Below the pieces are notes generated by a model that was given only the letters and a program-made list of their open reading frames with translations, had not been told where the DNA came from and made no database searches. Positions 36,201 to 49,280 of a DNA stretch of 64,000 bases are shown one piece after another; position 1 is the first letter of the stretch; every line of letters starts with the position of its first letter. This stretch comes from Chaunax sp. Z400 (lineage: Eukaryota > Chordata > Actinopteri > Lophiiformes > Chaunacidae), in assembly GCA_037577475.1 (NCBI GenBank), contig CM075197.1, forward strand, positions 13,591,018-13,655,017. Direction: 5' to 3'. The position numbers were made by a program, and so were the translations under genes.

Positions 36201-37649
36201 CCGTTACGTATTGGACGGACAAGGGTAACCCTATGTCCCCTTTTGACTGGGGTATAAAACCATCTTATAGAGGGAACCTGTAGTGCCTCAGACCAAAGCA
36301 TCCAGATCTCATGGAGATTCAGAATATCACACACTCACACACAGACAGCGGCCTGACAGTCTGTGCCTCTCTGTTACTGCAGACACTCTAACAGAATGCA
36401 ATTGAAGAAAGTAAAAATCCCAGCAAAGAGGATCAATTGCTTGGTGTACAAGACTTGAAAGATGTATCCGTCTTAGAATGATAACGTTTTGTCCTGCAAG
36501 TACCGCAATACAGGCAGGGAGGAGAGAGAGGTGGCCAAACAGAAAGAGAGAAAGACGAATAAAGAAAGGAAGGAACATGGAAAGACACGAGACGGAAGAA
36601 CCAGATGAAGTTTGAGGGTCATTTATCAATTTGCCTTGTGATTGTGGGGTGATGTGTGTCAGAGGAGTCTATTGCTTTGTCTGGCTGTGTGTGTGTGTGT
36701 GTCACACAGGAGATTTGGAGTGTCTGAGAGCGAACTGAGCTGAATTAAGTTGTAAATTGGAAACGTATGATTGTGCTGTGAGACTCGCTTATCATTCAGC
36801 TGCATCATCTCCTTGCAGCCTCGACGCTCAGTCACAGATAGAGTGAGAAACAATGACACGCCTAATTTGATTGTGACCATGTACCGTCAGTAGGAGAGAG
36901 ACACACAGAGAGAGAGAGAGAGAGGAGGAGGAGCAGGGAGAAGAAGTGGCTGAGGAACACAGGGAGCAAGGGAGCGGGAGGCGCACTGAAAAGAGAGAAG
37001 GAATGAAAGGAGCTCTCTGATGAAGAAAGGAGGTGTGTGAGAGGCCACCTCACAAAGCTGAGTGACTTCAATAGCCTTTCCTGCTTCCCCCGGCCCATCG
37101 CTGCCTCTCAATTAAATTCTAATCAATGGAAAAGCCTCATTATCCCCACTGCCTGCAACGCTGTGGAATTGATCTGTGTCCCAGAGGTATGACCATACAA
37201 TGCAAACTTTAAAAGCTTTGGTCAGACGAACCGAAGAGGATGCAGGATATCAAACACAGGCTGATAAGGTGTCACACAAAACAAGCAAGTCAAAGTCTCA
37301 GAGAAGAAACATAATCCGCATAGGTGAGAGTTTCTTGTACGAAGTAAAAATGCACTTTGTCTTGCCCTTTTATGTCTTTGCAAAAAGACGCCTATATGTT
37401 TTTTTAGTTAATGTATAACCTGTAACTATTTGGATTTGTGTTGGGTTTGGAGTATGCTAGAGTTCTAACCAGCATGCAACAGGGTATAGAAGGACCTCAA
37501 GTGACGAGACATATTAAAATGTAGTCAAACCAAAACAATCTAACTTAAAACATCAATGAATAGTTGTTTGTTGTTTCTTATTTTTCTTATGGCGATTTAA
37601 GCTCAATTATAACTTAATATTTCTTAGTACGTGCCAATTGGATTATTTA
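36201..37649. other. Intronic sequence, no gene seen
   Basis: Purine-rich stretches at 36505-36615 and 36885-37035 yield Ser/Leu-rich minus-strand open frames that are not accepted. Nothing else recognised. Confidence 0.5.
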
Positions 37650-38016
37650 AGTAACACAGTGCCTCACAGCAAGAAGGTCCTGGGTTCAAGTCCACCTGAG
37701 GACCTGGGACTTTTCTGTGTGGAGTTTGCATGTTCTCCCCGTGTCTGCGTGGGTTCCCTCCGGGTTCTCCGGCTTCCTCCCACCACCAAAAACATGCAAT
37801 ATAGGTGAATTGATGACTCTGAATTGACCGTAGGTGTGAAAGTGAGTGAGAATGGTTGTTTGTCTTTCTATGTGGCCCTGTGATGAACTGGCGACTTGTC
37901 CAGGGTGAACCCCGCCTCCTGCCCAAAGTCAGCTGGGATAGGCTCCGGCCCCCCACCCCCCACGACCCTACACAGGATAAGTGGTTTCAGAGAATTAACA
38001 AATGAATGAATGAATA
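37650..38016 (+). mobile_element. tRNA-headed SINE-like retroposon (family A), near-full copy
   Basis: CAGTGCCTCACAGCAAGAAG and the B-box-like GGGTTCAAGTCC (37682-37693) are followed by GGAGTTTGCATGTTCTCCCC, GTCTGCGTGGGTTCCCTCC, CTCTGAATTGACCGTAGG, GGCGACTTGTCCAGGGTG, CAGCTGGGATAGGCTCC and CACAGGATAAGTGGTTTCAG, then a tail of AATG repeats (38001-38016). The A box is only partly preserved. This is the best reference copy of the family in the window. Confidence 0.82.
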
Positions 38017-39244
38017 TTATTTACTGAGATATTCAATTCCATTTTTTTCATTTATCTGGGAAAAATTCACTACACATTTGTTAACTGACTCTATTGAGTT
38101 TGATATCAGTCTGATGCAAATCTATTGCTAATTGTTAACTGCTAATTCTTCATGAAGTGGTTCATTGTTGTAGGCATGCACGCTCTGAACAGCAGGCTGG
38201 CTTTTGAACTCAAAATCAGGAGATGGCACCCTTAAAAAAAACCCACATCTCAGGAGAGGAGAGGAGAGAGGTGGAGGTAAACTGTGATCCCATTAGGCCA
38301 CTTAATCACCACACCCCCTGCAGTCATTTTGCCATCACAAGATTGCCTGAGTAATCCTGCACTGTGTGAGTGTGTGTATATGTGTGTGTGTGTAAGTGTG
38401 TGTAGATCTCTGAATACATGTTCAGATTGTGCCTATAAATGGCAGTGTAAGCATGATGTGCATGTCCTCTGAACTCCAGCTCCATCAGAACAATTTTCGT
38501 ATATCGTGACGAAAGGAAATAAAATCTTTACCTTATTTATTAGATTAATAGTTAACAGAGAAAACAGTTTCTGTTGTTGTGTTTGCTCTTTAGAGCCTAA
38601 CACTGATAATGTGTCAGTCAATGACAGATATAGCACAAAGTTGCTAATTAAATGCAAATCTGATCTCCAGTGTATTTTCATAAAGTTATGCATGGAATTA
38701 TTTTGTGTGTAAATGAAGAATTTCCTCAGTGTGTTGAGTGTCTTGTCTAAATCATGGGATCTTATCTCCTCCGTCTTCATCTGCTCTATAAAACACAAAC
38801 TTTAAATGGCTTCATCAAACACAGACAACAGAAACTGTACATATATGATAAACTTTAAACTAAGATAAATAACAGAATACATGGCTTTTCATGGCTGTCA
38901 CAAAATTAAAACACTTTAAAAAACAACACATCAGGGAAGCTGAGTACACAAAGGTTGAATTCACCACTTTAATGAATAAGGGCTATAGGATAGTGCTGAA
39001 CACACATACACTAAACACATGCAATATGCATTGGGCAGAATGCTAAATGAATTGCTTGAGCTGGCCTTGGTCTGCAGTTACAGCACTGCAAAGCCACCAT
39101 TTATGTGTGCGTGTGTTCGCGGGAGTGTGTGTGTGAGTTTGCAGGTAGCAATAAATTACTGCTAGTATACTGCAGGGACACCATAGTTAAATGTGGGAGC
39201 TTTTAGTCTTCATCAATAGCTAACTGTACTTAACATTGTGTGTA

Positions 39245-39248
<4 letters not shown>

Positions 39249-39288
<40 letters not shown>
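39249..39288 (+). repeat. (TG)n microsatellite
   Basis: Uninterrupted TG array of 40 bases, about 260 bases before a CA array. Confidence 0.95.
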
Positions 39289-39289
<1 letters not shown>

Positions 39290-39548
39290 CTGTTGCAGGT
39301 GATATGCAGGCATATCTTAAGATCTATTAAACACACTGGAACAGCTGACATTTAAATAGCAGATTTGTGAGTAAGTAAAGATGTAGATTGTGTTCATTAA
39401 GATATAATGTACTTTGACATTGTTGAGAAGTTTGTGTTCTTTGTGTGTGAGTGTGTGTGCATGCCTCTTTCCGGCGAGGCATATTTCGCAGTGGCATTGC
39501 GCTAACAACGCTCTGTCCTATTTGTCAAGGTTGGAAACTAACATCCGA

Positions 39549-39549
<1 letters not shown>

Positions 39550-39594
<45 letters not shown>
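39550..39594 (+). repeat. (AC)n microsatellite
   Basis: Uninterrupted AC array of about 45 bases. Confidence 0.95.
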
Positions 39595-39595
<1 letters not shown>

Positions 39596-42199
39596 TCAGA
39601 CATACAAAAAGGCTGCATCACGTAGCCACACTCTTTAGCCAATGCACAATTGCTGCATACAGAAACACATACACAAATACACACACACAGAAAAAAACTT
39701 CATCATGACTCAAGCCTCTATGTGAGCTGTTCAAAGTCAGTGATTTTGATTAATTCAACCCTCTTTATAACAAACCTCAGTCTCTATTGAATGAGCTTCA
39801 GTGTTCGAGTCCAGGAAGCCAGGGTCATCCAAGTAAAGCGTAGGTTTGCTGCAGTGAGGAGAATAAAGGATCACTTCTCTCAAGGACGGCTTACCTAAGC
39901 TACCACAAAGTGGAGGTTTACCTGGAGGTGCTGCTGGGAGGAAGTTCATCTTGAGGACAAATAGTTAGTTTGTTTGGAGGTTTTCTAAAGAAGTGTATTT
40001 TATGGACTTACATGTATCATAATACAAACCTCTGTAAAGGGATGTGCACTATCTTGTTTAAGAAAATAACACTAGTGGTACATGTTTAAGGATTAGTTGA
40101 ATATAATTTGTACATTTTTTTATAAAAGTTCTGCACTAAACTTTCAATCAGTTCATGGTTAGCAAAATTCATGTCAGCCCACTCAAAAAAAAATGAACTT
40201 CTTTACAAACTGTGGAGGGTTTCTATCATATTGTATCTACTGAAAAAGAACTCACAACATAAGAATTCCATAACATGAAGAGTTTTGGGATGATCCTAAT
40301 GTAGGTGGGGGTAATATTTTATAAAGATCATCATGAAAGAGGAATAATGTAGTCCACTTAACAATTATTGATATTGGATATTTCAGCAAAACCTCTATAG
40401 ATTCAGTGACAAGTGACACCTTTTGTATTTGATATATTTAATTTAATGTATTCATTCAATTCTACATTGTCTGTATGTTACAAATTGCTGTGCACCAGAC
40501 ACCAAAAATAAGTAGTTGTTAATTGCCCAACATTTTGATCAAAATAGTGTTTCGAAGACTTGTCCACATGGCAAGAGTTGTGATTTGGACGATTTTTATG
40601 TTTAAATTTTGTGTAAAAATTACAAATATCGTATTAAAATAAAATCAGCCTAAGTACTTGCCATGTTTTAGTTTTTAAATACCACCTGGGTTGCTTGGTA
40701 TCCCAAAATTCCCAGCTAATGTGCTGAGGACAGGACCTGGCTATGGCCCTGATGTTGAAACTATCATATGGATAGTGTCTGCTTAAGCAATTGCAATTGT
40801 GTTGTTAAGGGAAAGATGATGGTCTTAATAATTAAATGCTGGTTAATATATGATTAGCTGAAGTGAAAAGTTCAACTGTTTCCTGTTGGAGAAAGGTTTT
40901 GATTACGAGTATTAACCGGGAACTTCCAAGCAAAGACAAGACGCTATGAGTGTTTTTTTTTTCTTAAATGAAAAAAACTACTTTTAAATTGGCAATACAC
41001 ATTGTTACTTGAGAAAAATATGAACTCCACAGTGAATATATTCATACTTTTTTTTTTACTATCCCATATAAAAATGTAAGACACTACCGCCAGCAGCTGT
41101 TCGGCACTAAACGTGACAGCAAACCCTGCCCTGTATCTTTAAATAACAAAGAGGTAAGGCTAAAATACCTTGTTCTCACTATAAATACTATGGACTTGCT
41201 GTCTCTCTCTCTTTGTGTCTCTTTCTCTCTCAGGTGTTTCAGCAGGTAAAAACCCCATTTCCCTGCTCCCCTTGGGGTGGACTGACCTAACTGTCGGTGC
41301 TCCCCGGAGCCCAGGCTAACTCTGTAGACCCATTTGTCAATGCTGACCCTGAAACACTCCCTTTTTCCAGCCTCAAACCCCACCCCCACCAAACCCCATC
41401 CGTCTTCCCACCCTTTCTATTCTCTCCTCCTTGGGCACTTCGGCTATTTTTAAGTCCTCCACCTCTGTCTCTCTGAACACCCGTCCTCCAGAAAAAGACT
41501 GTAAAGGCACCAAAGGCTGCATAAGATGGACAGCAACGGAGAGGATAAGGGAAGAGGACAGAGAACAAGACATAAAGGGAGATGAGGAAGAAGGGTTAAG
41601 GTGAAACCAGGGGGAAGAACATAGATGCTAAAATAACGAATAAGGATACACTCCAGATGTCAACTTTGGAAAGTTTGACAAGCTCCCATGTGGACACATT
41701 GTGCACCGTATAAATAATTCTGTAAGACAAATCTGAAACCTGCACTAATAAATATTTTAACATGAACTGTGACTCAAGTGGCTACTTGTAATGTGAAAGG
41801 TGTCACTCAGTAAAGAATCCTCAAAGACTGAACCTTACCTCGGCTTTAAGGAGCGTTTTAGCATCTTTCAGCTCATTGTTTTGATATTATGGGGCTCGGC
41901 TTCACTGTTTTGGTTCAGTTAAACACTTTCATCATCTTCATTTCCAGCCACAGCAGATAGATTAATTAACAGTATTATCCCGGGGTAATACCTCCATTTG
42001 TGTCGGATGTGTAAATGAGGAACTGTAATTAAATTCTTCAATTAAAAAAAATGTTTAATCAGAAATTCTTATTATTGATCAGACAATTTTATTTACTTTT
42101 TTTTTTTAATTTACGGGTCTAGTCAGGTTACCAGGTTTTCATATCTTAAAAAGTTCTGCAGCTACACAAGGTTATAGTGCAATATGTGCAATATTCTGG

Positions 42200-42430
42200 T
42201 AGGCTAGCATGTACATGTACTATGTGTTTGAACTAGTATTCAACTAGGTATTGTGCAATACTGTAATAGGTGCAACACTTTCGTTAAATTTGTGAGTTGT
42301 GGGAGTTTGTAACGTATTGATGTTGTGTCTTTTATAAGTGTTATCCTTTGTGTATGTTAAGTAATGCCATGTATGTAATTTCACTCACACTGGGTTTCCC
42401 TACGGGGAAAATAAAAGACCTACCTACCTT
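42200..42430 (+). mobile_element. Possible retroposon 3' end
   Basis: Ends with GGGTTTCCCTACGGGGAAAA, TAAAAGACC and a short TACC tandem (ctacctacct). This resembles the terminal hairpin-plus-AATAAA-plus-tandem tail of several fish LINE families. The body is not recognised and the 5' limit is a guess. Confidence 0.35.
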
Positions 42431-44174
42431 TCAACCTGTTTCCCAACACTTTCACTATAACAAGGTGATGATATGTTAAAATAAAAGTGTCCAAAATGTC
42501 AATGCTGTTTTAAATGTTTACAAGAGATTCATCTGAGAGTGCTGAACATACTTCAGCCGGTAGCTGCTACCTTTTTCCCAGTTTTACTCTTAGTTGCTCC
42601 ACAGCAGCTCAGCAGAAGACGGGATTTCAAATAGTCATTTAGTGTCAGTGTAGAAATAGTTGAAAATTATTTACCCTTTGAAAAACATAAAATGCATATG
42701 TTAGAAAGAGTTAGGTCTTAAAAGAGTAACCCTAACTTAGAAAAGCAATGCATAACTGGAAATCATAAACACATACTTATATTATTAAACACTTCTCTAA
42801 TATGACTGCTGCAGAAATTCTGTTGAAAAAAAGAGTGACTGTCTGTAGTCAGTCATTTATTTAAGTCAAAAATGCAATTTATTGGGAAAAACCAACATTT
42901 TTCATATTTATCATTTATTTAGAATTACAAAAAAGGCTGAGGTCTTATCACTTTAGTTCCAGGAGGACAGATCAGAAGGTCACATATTGCCGGTATTAAC
43001 AAAGGTCATATACAGTAATTACAGTATGCAATGGGAGGGAGGAGGGTGGGGGTTAATAGGATGTGCGGTGAATTTTCTCAGAGAAAACCTTATCACTAAT
43101 AACCACACACTATCGACCTAATTAAAGGCGGCTTCTTTAAAAGCCCTTCCTTTCTTCTTCCTCTCCGCTGCTTTTGCAAGACGAAAGCTGTTGAGTCACT
43201 CTCTCATTGCCCCCGTTGTCTTTACCTAAATCTTTGAAGTCAGCTGAATTCCACAACACTACAATCTAAAAAGCGAAGAGCTCACTGCACTACATCAGCT
43301 ATATGATGCGACGTGACACTTTAAGGACTTCATATTAAGGACTCTGCAGTTAAAAGAACCGAGAGTGCTGAGACAAGTTGCAAATGACCTGAAAACTAAA
43401 AATAGTTCCCTCCAAAAAGTCGTTCACTGCAGCGTTTAAACTGAAGACAAAGATGAGGAGGGATGCGTTCGTAGGCATTGAAGCCTACATTATGAGCTAC
43501 TGCACAACGGCGTCTTGCGGACTACTTCGAATCATACGAATCATGTAGCTGGTCACGCTGACTTATTCCGAACTACTGTATGTGCACAACATTTTCATGC
43601 ACAAGATACAGTATATGCGTCATACTTTAACACATAAAACACGGATGTAAAACACTGGTGCGACAAGTTAAAACACACATCCAGCCAAAGGATTGGAACA
43701 AGCTTAAGCAAAGCTATTAATATTCTGTTCCTCTCAGGTCTAGAGGGCTAAAAGTTTCCAAATGTGAAGCATGCGTGGCTTTCAGAGGACATTCAGACGC
43801 GAGTACATTCCAGTTTCTTGTCAGGCTTGACAAGACCTCCTAAGTTGTCTTTCATGTTAATGGATGTGAGGCAGCATCCCTTTTTTTTTTCCTTCTTTTT
43901 TGTCAAGCAGAAAGTTTTAAGAGCAAAGTGCTGGTTGCGCATTACTGACAAAGCGAGTGAGAGTGCCAGAGACAGACAAATAAACCGAATGTGGCAATAA
44001 AACATGAATAATGCCAGTTTTCCTGAGAGCCCCCCATGATCCTCACAGCTTGTTTCACCGCTTGTCACACAGGGGCATTCTTAAAAATCATTCCCTTTTT
44101 TTTTCCACGCACCCATCCATCTTTGTGCCCATCTAGCCCCCTGCTTCAGAACAATTACGGTTGACTTCATGCTC
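42431..44174. other. Intronic sequence, no gene seen
   Basis: AT-rich, without recognised repeats beyond poly-A/T runs. Short open frames only. Confidence 0.5.
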
Positions 44175-44208
44175 CACTCGTCTTTCCATCATAATGGAAG
44201 GACGAGTG
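44175..44208 (+). repeat. Inverted repeat, 15-bp arms with one mismatch
   Basis: cactcgtctttccat (44175-44189), a 4-base loop, and atggaaggacgagtg (44194-44208). The single mismatch becomes a G-U wobble in RNA read from the plus strand, giving a fully paired 15-bp stem. In grin2a-sense RNA it is an A-C mismatch. Confidence 0.75.
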
Positions 44209-44518
44209 AAACAAGGAAGAGGCTCATCGGAGGGATATTTAATTCATGTCACTCTCCTCACTGCCTGTATCTCTACGTTCCCTGTCTTTTAGCACAGCTC
44301 AGTGCCCTCAACATGGTGCAGGGCTGGGCTAGGCTATGCTGCGCTAACGCTAAGGGAGAGACTGTGGTCCATTTTAATGGAATTGTGTTGCTACACTGGA
44401 GCAGCTCCTCTCAGCGAGAAGGCGAGAGAAGCAAGCCAGCCCTAGTCTAACGTGATTGTGCTCCTTCACTGCAGACACTGCGGAGTAATCTGGCAACAGC
44501 ATTTCTGTGTGACTCTCT

Positions 44519-44556
44519 GTGTGTGTGTGTGTGTGTGTGTTTGTGTTTGTGTGTGC
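44519..44556 (+). repeat. (GT)n microsatellite, slightly interrupted
   Basis: GT array with two TT interruptions toward its 3' side. Confidence 0.85.
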
Positions 44557-44729
44557 CGCGTGTGCTCCTTAACTCAGAAATAGATGGAGTAGAAGGAAAG
44601 AAATGGTGGAAAAGACAGAAAAAGCAGAGCCATTAAAGACAGAAGAGCGGGATAAAACACTCTTTTAATGAAACCTAAAGCAGCGGAGGGCAAGGGACAC
44701 AGAGCTTTGTTAAGTGCTGCGTGTGTTGC

Positions 44730-44730
44730 A

Positions 44731-44752
<22 letters not shown>
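44730..44752 (+). repeat. (AT)n microsatellite
   Basis: AT alternation of about 23 bases, running into TGTATGTGTG. Confidence 0.92.
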
Positions 44753-44762
<10 letters not shown>

Positions 44763-45785
44763 CATGGGTGCGTATATAGAGGAGAGGGAGCATGGGGTGC
44801 AGTTGTTGCCAACTCCTTTTGACATGGCTGCGACAGATACGGGTAGAAATCTCTCAGTTGAATCTTCAAACACTTAACAGAACCGTGATAGAAGAAGAAA
44901 GAGATCGAAGGGAGGAAAGATAGACTTTGAAGATTAGATGAGGAATGCAGATGAGGATAGAAAAAGAAAACTGAACAGGGTTGCAGGGAGACCTGGTTTG
45001 AGAGCGTGCGCCATGCTCAGATCAGTGCAACTATCATCCCCAAATGAAAGCTGAACCTTTGTCTCTTTTTTTTCCCACTATTTCACAATGGCCTATTTAA
45101 ATGTTTTCTTTTAGAAACCTCAGCGCAATACCTCCTGCCCTATCTAGCGTCTGTCTCGCCGCATTTCCAGACCCTCTTTTCCCAAGATGAAGCTAAAGGA
45201 GTGGGAAGACCATTTGTTCGAGGCTCGTCGAATGAGATCAAACTTAAAACAAGGGACTGTTGTCTGACCTCCCAGCACGGTGGATTCTTATTCAAAAGCT
45301 AATGGCTGCTCAAAGGGAAGGTGACGTAATGTGGCTTAAAACAAAATCAGCGCTGAAATGCACCTACAGAATGGGCCGCACCAATATTCACATAACAAGG
45401 ACGCTATATGGCACCAGAGACAGATGCACTATGAGAGCACAGACACTGAAGGATGAAGATGTGCGTCTGTGTGTGTTTGTTGCACCACTCAGCATATTAA
45501 AGCCTTACTGACCTCATTAAAGGCTGCTAATAATTGTGTGCATATTTAAGGCTCTCATGTTTCCCTCTTGATCTCCAGCTGACCTCCCATGGTTGCCGCT
45601 CTAATTGTTCTCAGGTTGGGAAACCATCAACTGGAATGTATAACTTAAAAGAAAATCTCATATAACAGCATTTGCTAATTTAACAGTTGAGTGTGTGTGT
45701 GTGTGTAAAATGTCAGTAAATGCTAAAATATGTACAGGAGAATCAAGTTGAATTAAATGACCCCCTATAGATATGGGGTGATTAA

Positions 45786-47883
45786 TAGGGCTGCACGATA
45801 TACTGTAGCATGTCAGCAATGACATCACAATGTGCACATGTGCAATAATCACATTGCAGGACATGCAAAGATAAGTGAGACAAATTAATTCAAGTACATT
45901 ATGATTGATTGATGAAAAGAAAAGAAAACTCCCATGCTTCTTATCTTCCATGATTAAAGTGAAGTCCGACTGATAGGAAATAATTTACTCTGGTTTAAGA
46001 GTTTGTTGCCAGTGTGTGACATTCAGGCTCGGCGTGTGATTCTCAGAGCTGTCAATGACCAGTTGTTTGCTTGAGCGGAGGAGAGATACCCCAGCTTTGT
46101 CTGCATCACTGTTGTCAGCTGGGGGTAAATAGGACTACCTGACATAGTGTGTCAGGTATTGTTTATTGCAGTGAGTTTTAATATTCCAATATATTGCAAT
46201 ATTTTGTGGCGTGTTTTGTGGTACGTAATGCAATATATTGAAAAATCCCTGTTTTGCCATAACACACACAGAATATTTGAGGAAATGCATCATGTATTTA
46301 CTATTTGGAATATTTTCATTATGCTTTAGGATTAACCATCAAAAAATAACAACAATGGTCATTTTTTTATTCTCTTCAGCTTAATGAAAAATGAATGATA
46401 TAAATATAAAATATTATTGTATTGAACTTTCTAACTTACAAGTAATCTGCTTATAATTTTGTGGGTTTTAAATGATCTTAGCTGTGCTTTAAATACAGTA
46501 TGACAGCAGAAACAGTGAGGACGTCCTACTGCTGTCAGCAGAAATACTGTTTCTGATCTCTTCCTTAGGTACCATTCAAAATAATGATTTCAACGGGTTT
46601 ATTTGTTACATGTTTAGGGTCTGATGTTTGTTTACTTGTTTAGCTGTGACTGTATCTTGGTCTCATCGTACATACGTGGTATCATTACTTCAGGGAATGG
46701 TTTCCTGCCTGGCTTGTCGTATTTGTGGTCCAGTGCGTTGATAAGATCTGAAATTCAGCAGAGTCAGTGACCCTGTAGGGCCAAAGATCTTTAATTTAAA
46801 ACCTTTAAATTCATTAATCATTTTCTGTGCCTGTGGTAAGTTTCATTTGTATTGTCTACCAAAGTGTCCTGTCTCGATTACAATGTTTGACCCTTCACTT
46901 GTTATTGTGCTTTTATTCTCAGCTGACAACGACTGACAAAGTGTTTCATTTCCCATGACTGATGTGCAAGAGACGTCTGTAGGATTCACACAGTTTGTTA
47001 CTAATTAGTGACAATAGTGACATAGGTGCTGTCCATCAGTGCTGTTTGGTCTGTGGAGGAGAAATACATCAGCTACACCCTCACGTCGTGAAGTCCGTGT
47101 CTTTGTAGCCAGCTCATGGTAACACATCACTGTTTCTGGAGTCTGTGGAGAAATAATCTGGTGGACATGTGAATTTTTCCGTTGGAGGTTCTTCAGAGAT
47201 GTCGGTCTTGGCCGAGCTGTTTTGAGGCCAAAACCCTGAGCAGACGTTTGAGTTGTAGTTTCTTGTGTGGTTGTGAACTGGGTTGGAACTGAACTGTTTA
47301 AGCATTGTGGGGAAAACAAAAGGAGTGGAGTGAACTCTGGGACTGTGGGGTGGTCTTTCACACATACACATCAATACTGATGTGCTTGCTTGATCTAATA
47401 CCCCTGTTGAAAGCTTGAAGTCTTGTTCTATTCTATCGCAGTGCTACCTAATTAATTAAAGCATGCCATTTGCTTTATTGTTTTGTTTGGATTGACTGAG
47501 CTTTCTTATTTTCATCCTGTGATAGCTATTTGTCAGATGTGACTCATACCGGTAGCGCTCTTTATCCACAGCCTTTTCTCTTTGGGAGCCTTGTATGACT
47601 TCCTCTGATCAGCACTTGTATAAAAATAAAATGTATAGTTGTTGAAAATAAGAACTGATTGAGATGTTTAAGAAACAGCTATGGTTGCATTTTTTAAAAA
47701 TTTCTAACAATTTTTTAACAGTGTCAAAACCCGATACAAAAAGTTCTAGAATGATTCATTCTGTCCACATAGGATATTTTTCCGTCTTCATCTTCCGATG
47801 AAAATGTTTTCAAATTCCAATATATATTGAGGGAAAATAAAAATATCACAATGTCATTCTTTTTCCAATATTGTGCAGCCCTG
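45786..47883. mobile_element. Candidate hAT-like DNA transposon bounded by 15-bp inverted repeats
   Basis: The left end agggctgcacgatat (45787-45801) and the reverse complement of the right end atattgtgcagccct (47868-47882) match at 14 of 15 bases. GGGCTGCAC(G/A)ATAT ends are familiar from fish hAT-type elements as I recall them. The sequence tgattaa occurs at both edges (45779-45785 and 47882-47888), consistent with a 7-8 base target duplication, though its exact register against the termini is ambiguous. Inside are poly-TA-rich subterminal sequences, a partial inverted repeat (cagaaacagt / actgtttctg at 46507 and 46546) and a 118-codon minus frame (47005-47361), but no recognisable transposase. 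It is either non-autonomous or two separate elements. Confidence 0.5.
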
Positions 47884-49255
47884 ATTAAAGAATTCTTTGA
47901 ATTATTTTCAATAGTAAATATAACCAGTCTGCACATGAGGTCTCATACATCAAGATGGCTGCAGGCCTGCAGGGTCGTAACTTTATAACCCTTTAAATCT
48001 TTTTCAGCTCTCCATCCTGAGGTCGTTAATCTAGACTCACCCTCTGTTTGCCAGATTGGATGAAATCAATAGAGCGACACTTTTAGAGTTACATATTCAT
48101 GTCAACATAAATAAGCCATCAGATCAACATCCCCGAGGGCAAAGTTAGTTGATATTTATCCGTGTGTATCTCAGGAGCATGAGTGACAGTAGGTGGTGAT
48201 AATGCAGTCTGGAAAATCAACCTCTCCCTCAGATCCCTGTCTCTCTCTCCTCCTCCACCATAACCGTGATTGACGTGTCCCCCTGAAAGATGTGTCTAGT
48301 TAATAAGTAACTGTCGATCATAATGCAGCGCTTTGCAGTTTATTCCAAAAATTAAGATCCACTGAGGTTCCTTTGCTTAAAATAGATAATAGACAATTTA
48401 ATAAGACAATTTCAACACTCAGAAATGAGCAAATGTGTTTTAATGCTTCAGCAACTGGAGCTTTTTTCTTTTCTTTTTTTTTTCTTTTTTTTTTTACAAT
48501 CATGCTTGCAGTGACACAAAGACGAGGAATGAAAAAAGGCTTTCGCAGCCAGCAACTACATGCATGTGTTATCTGTATATTAGTCAGACTTAAGCTGAGA
48601 TGACAAAATTCTCTCCTCCAAAGCTGTGATAGCGGTGTTATTTTCTGCGTGCATCTTCAGTCTCTCGGTCGCCGAGCTTATGTTCTATTTATTGGAGGGT
48701 ATTTCTGTCAGCTTATGGTGGCTGACGAGAGTCGAGTTGAGAAGATCAGAAAATCAATTTACTGCCGAGATACTCGGGTTAATCAACAAGAAATACAAAG
48801 AGAAGATAGACACACCCATCCAAAAATGCACACACAGTCGCTCGTACACCGAAACATGACTGTACACAAGACAAACAGACAAGAGGATTAGTCGGATGTT
48901 AGCAGGGCTGTTGTTTGTTTATCCTTATAATGACACAACGGATTGACAGAATATCTGAGCTGGTACACACAGAAACACTTCCACTGTAATAATGGACCCA
49001 GCACCAAACAAATAGATGTTATTGTAGCAGCGTTACACTGAGGATGCCTGCTCAATTCCTGCAAGCCGTCATCGGCATGCTGAGCATTAGAGCATCATTA
49101 GACCATCTATCACGGAAAGAGCAGGCTTCTGCAAAAGTGATGAAAAGATCGTGATTTGTTCAGATGGAGAGAAGACAACAGTGAAAAAAGAGGACTGTTT
49201 AGCATCACAGGGGTAAAATGGAGAAGATGAAGTGCATAAGGAGACTAATATGCAA

Positions 49256-49280
49256 TGTGTGTGTGTGTGTGTGTGTGTGT
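49256..49280 (+). repeat. (TG)n microsatellite
   Basis: Uninterrupted TG array of about 25 bases. Confidence 0.9.

Larger units (their letters stand above)
38017..42199. other. Intronic sequence, no gene seen
   Basis: Holds long (TG)n and (CA)n arrays at 39249-39288 and 39550-39594, poly-A/T runs and AT-rich unique sequence. Minus-strand frames at 41084-41573 avoid repeats but are unrecognised. Confidence 0.5.

Noticed and set aside
39755..39949. Minus-strand frame with a Pro/Gly/Ser-rich repeat-like product.
   Set aside because: Only 64 codons, no recognised family and no supporting signals.
41084..41573. Overlapping minus-strand frames of 66-102 codons.
   Set aside because: Non-repetitive but overlapping in different phases with no recognised domain; the frames probably stay open by chance in a GC-richer patch.
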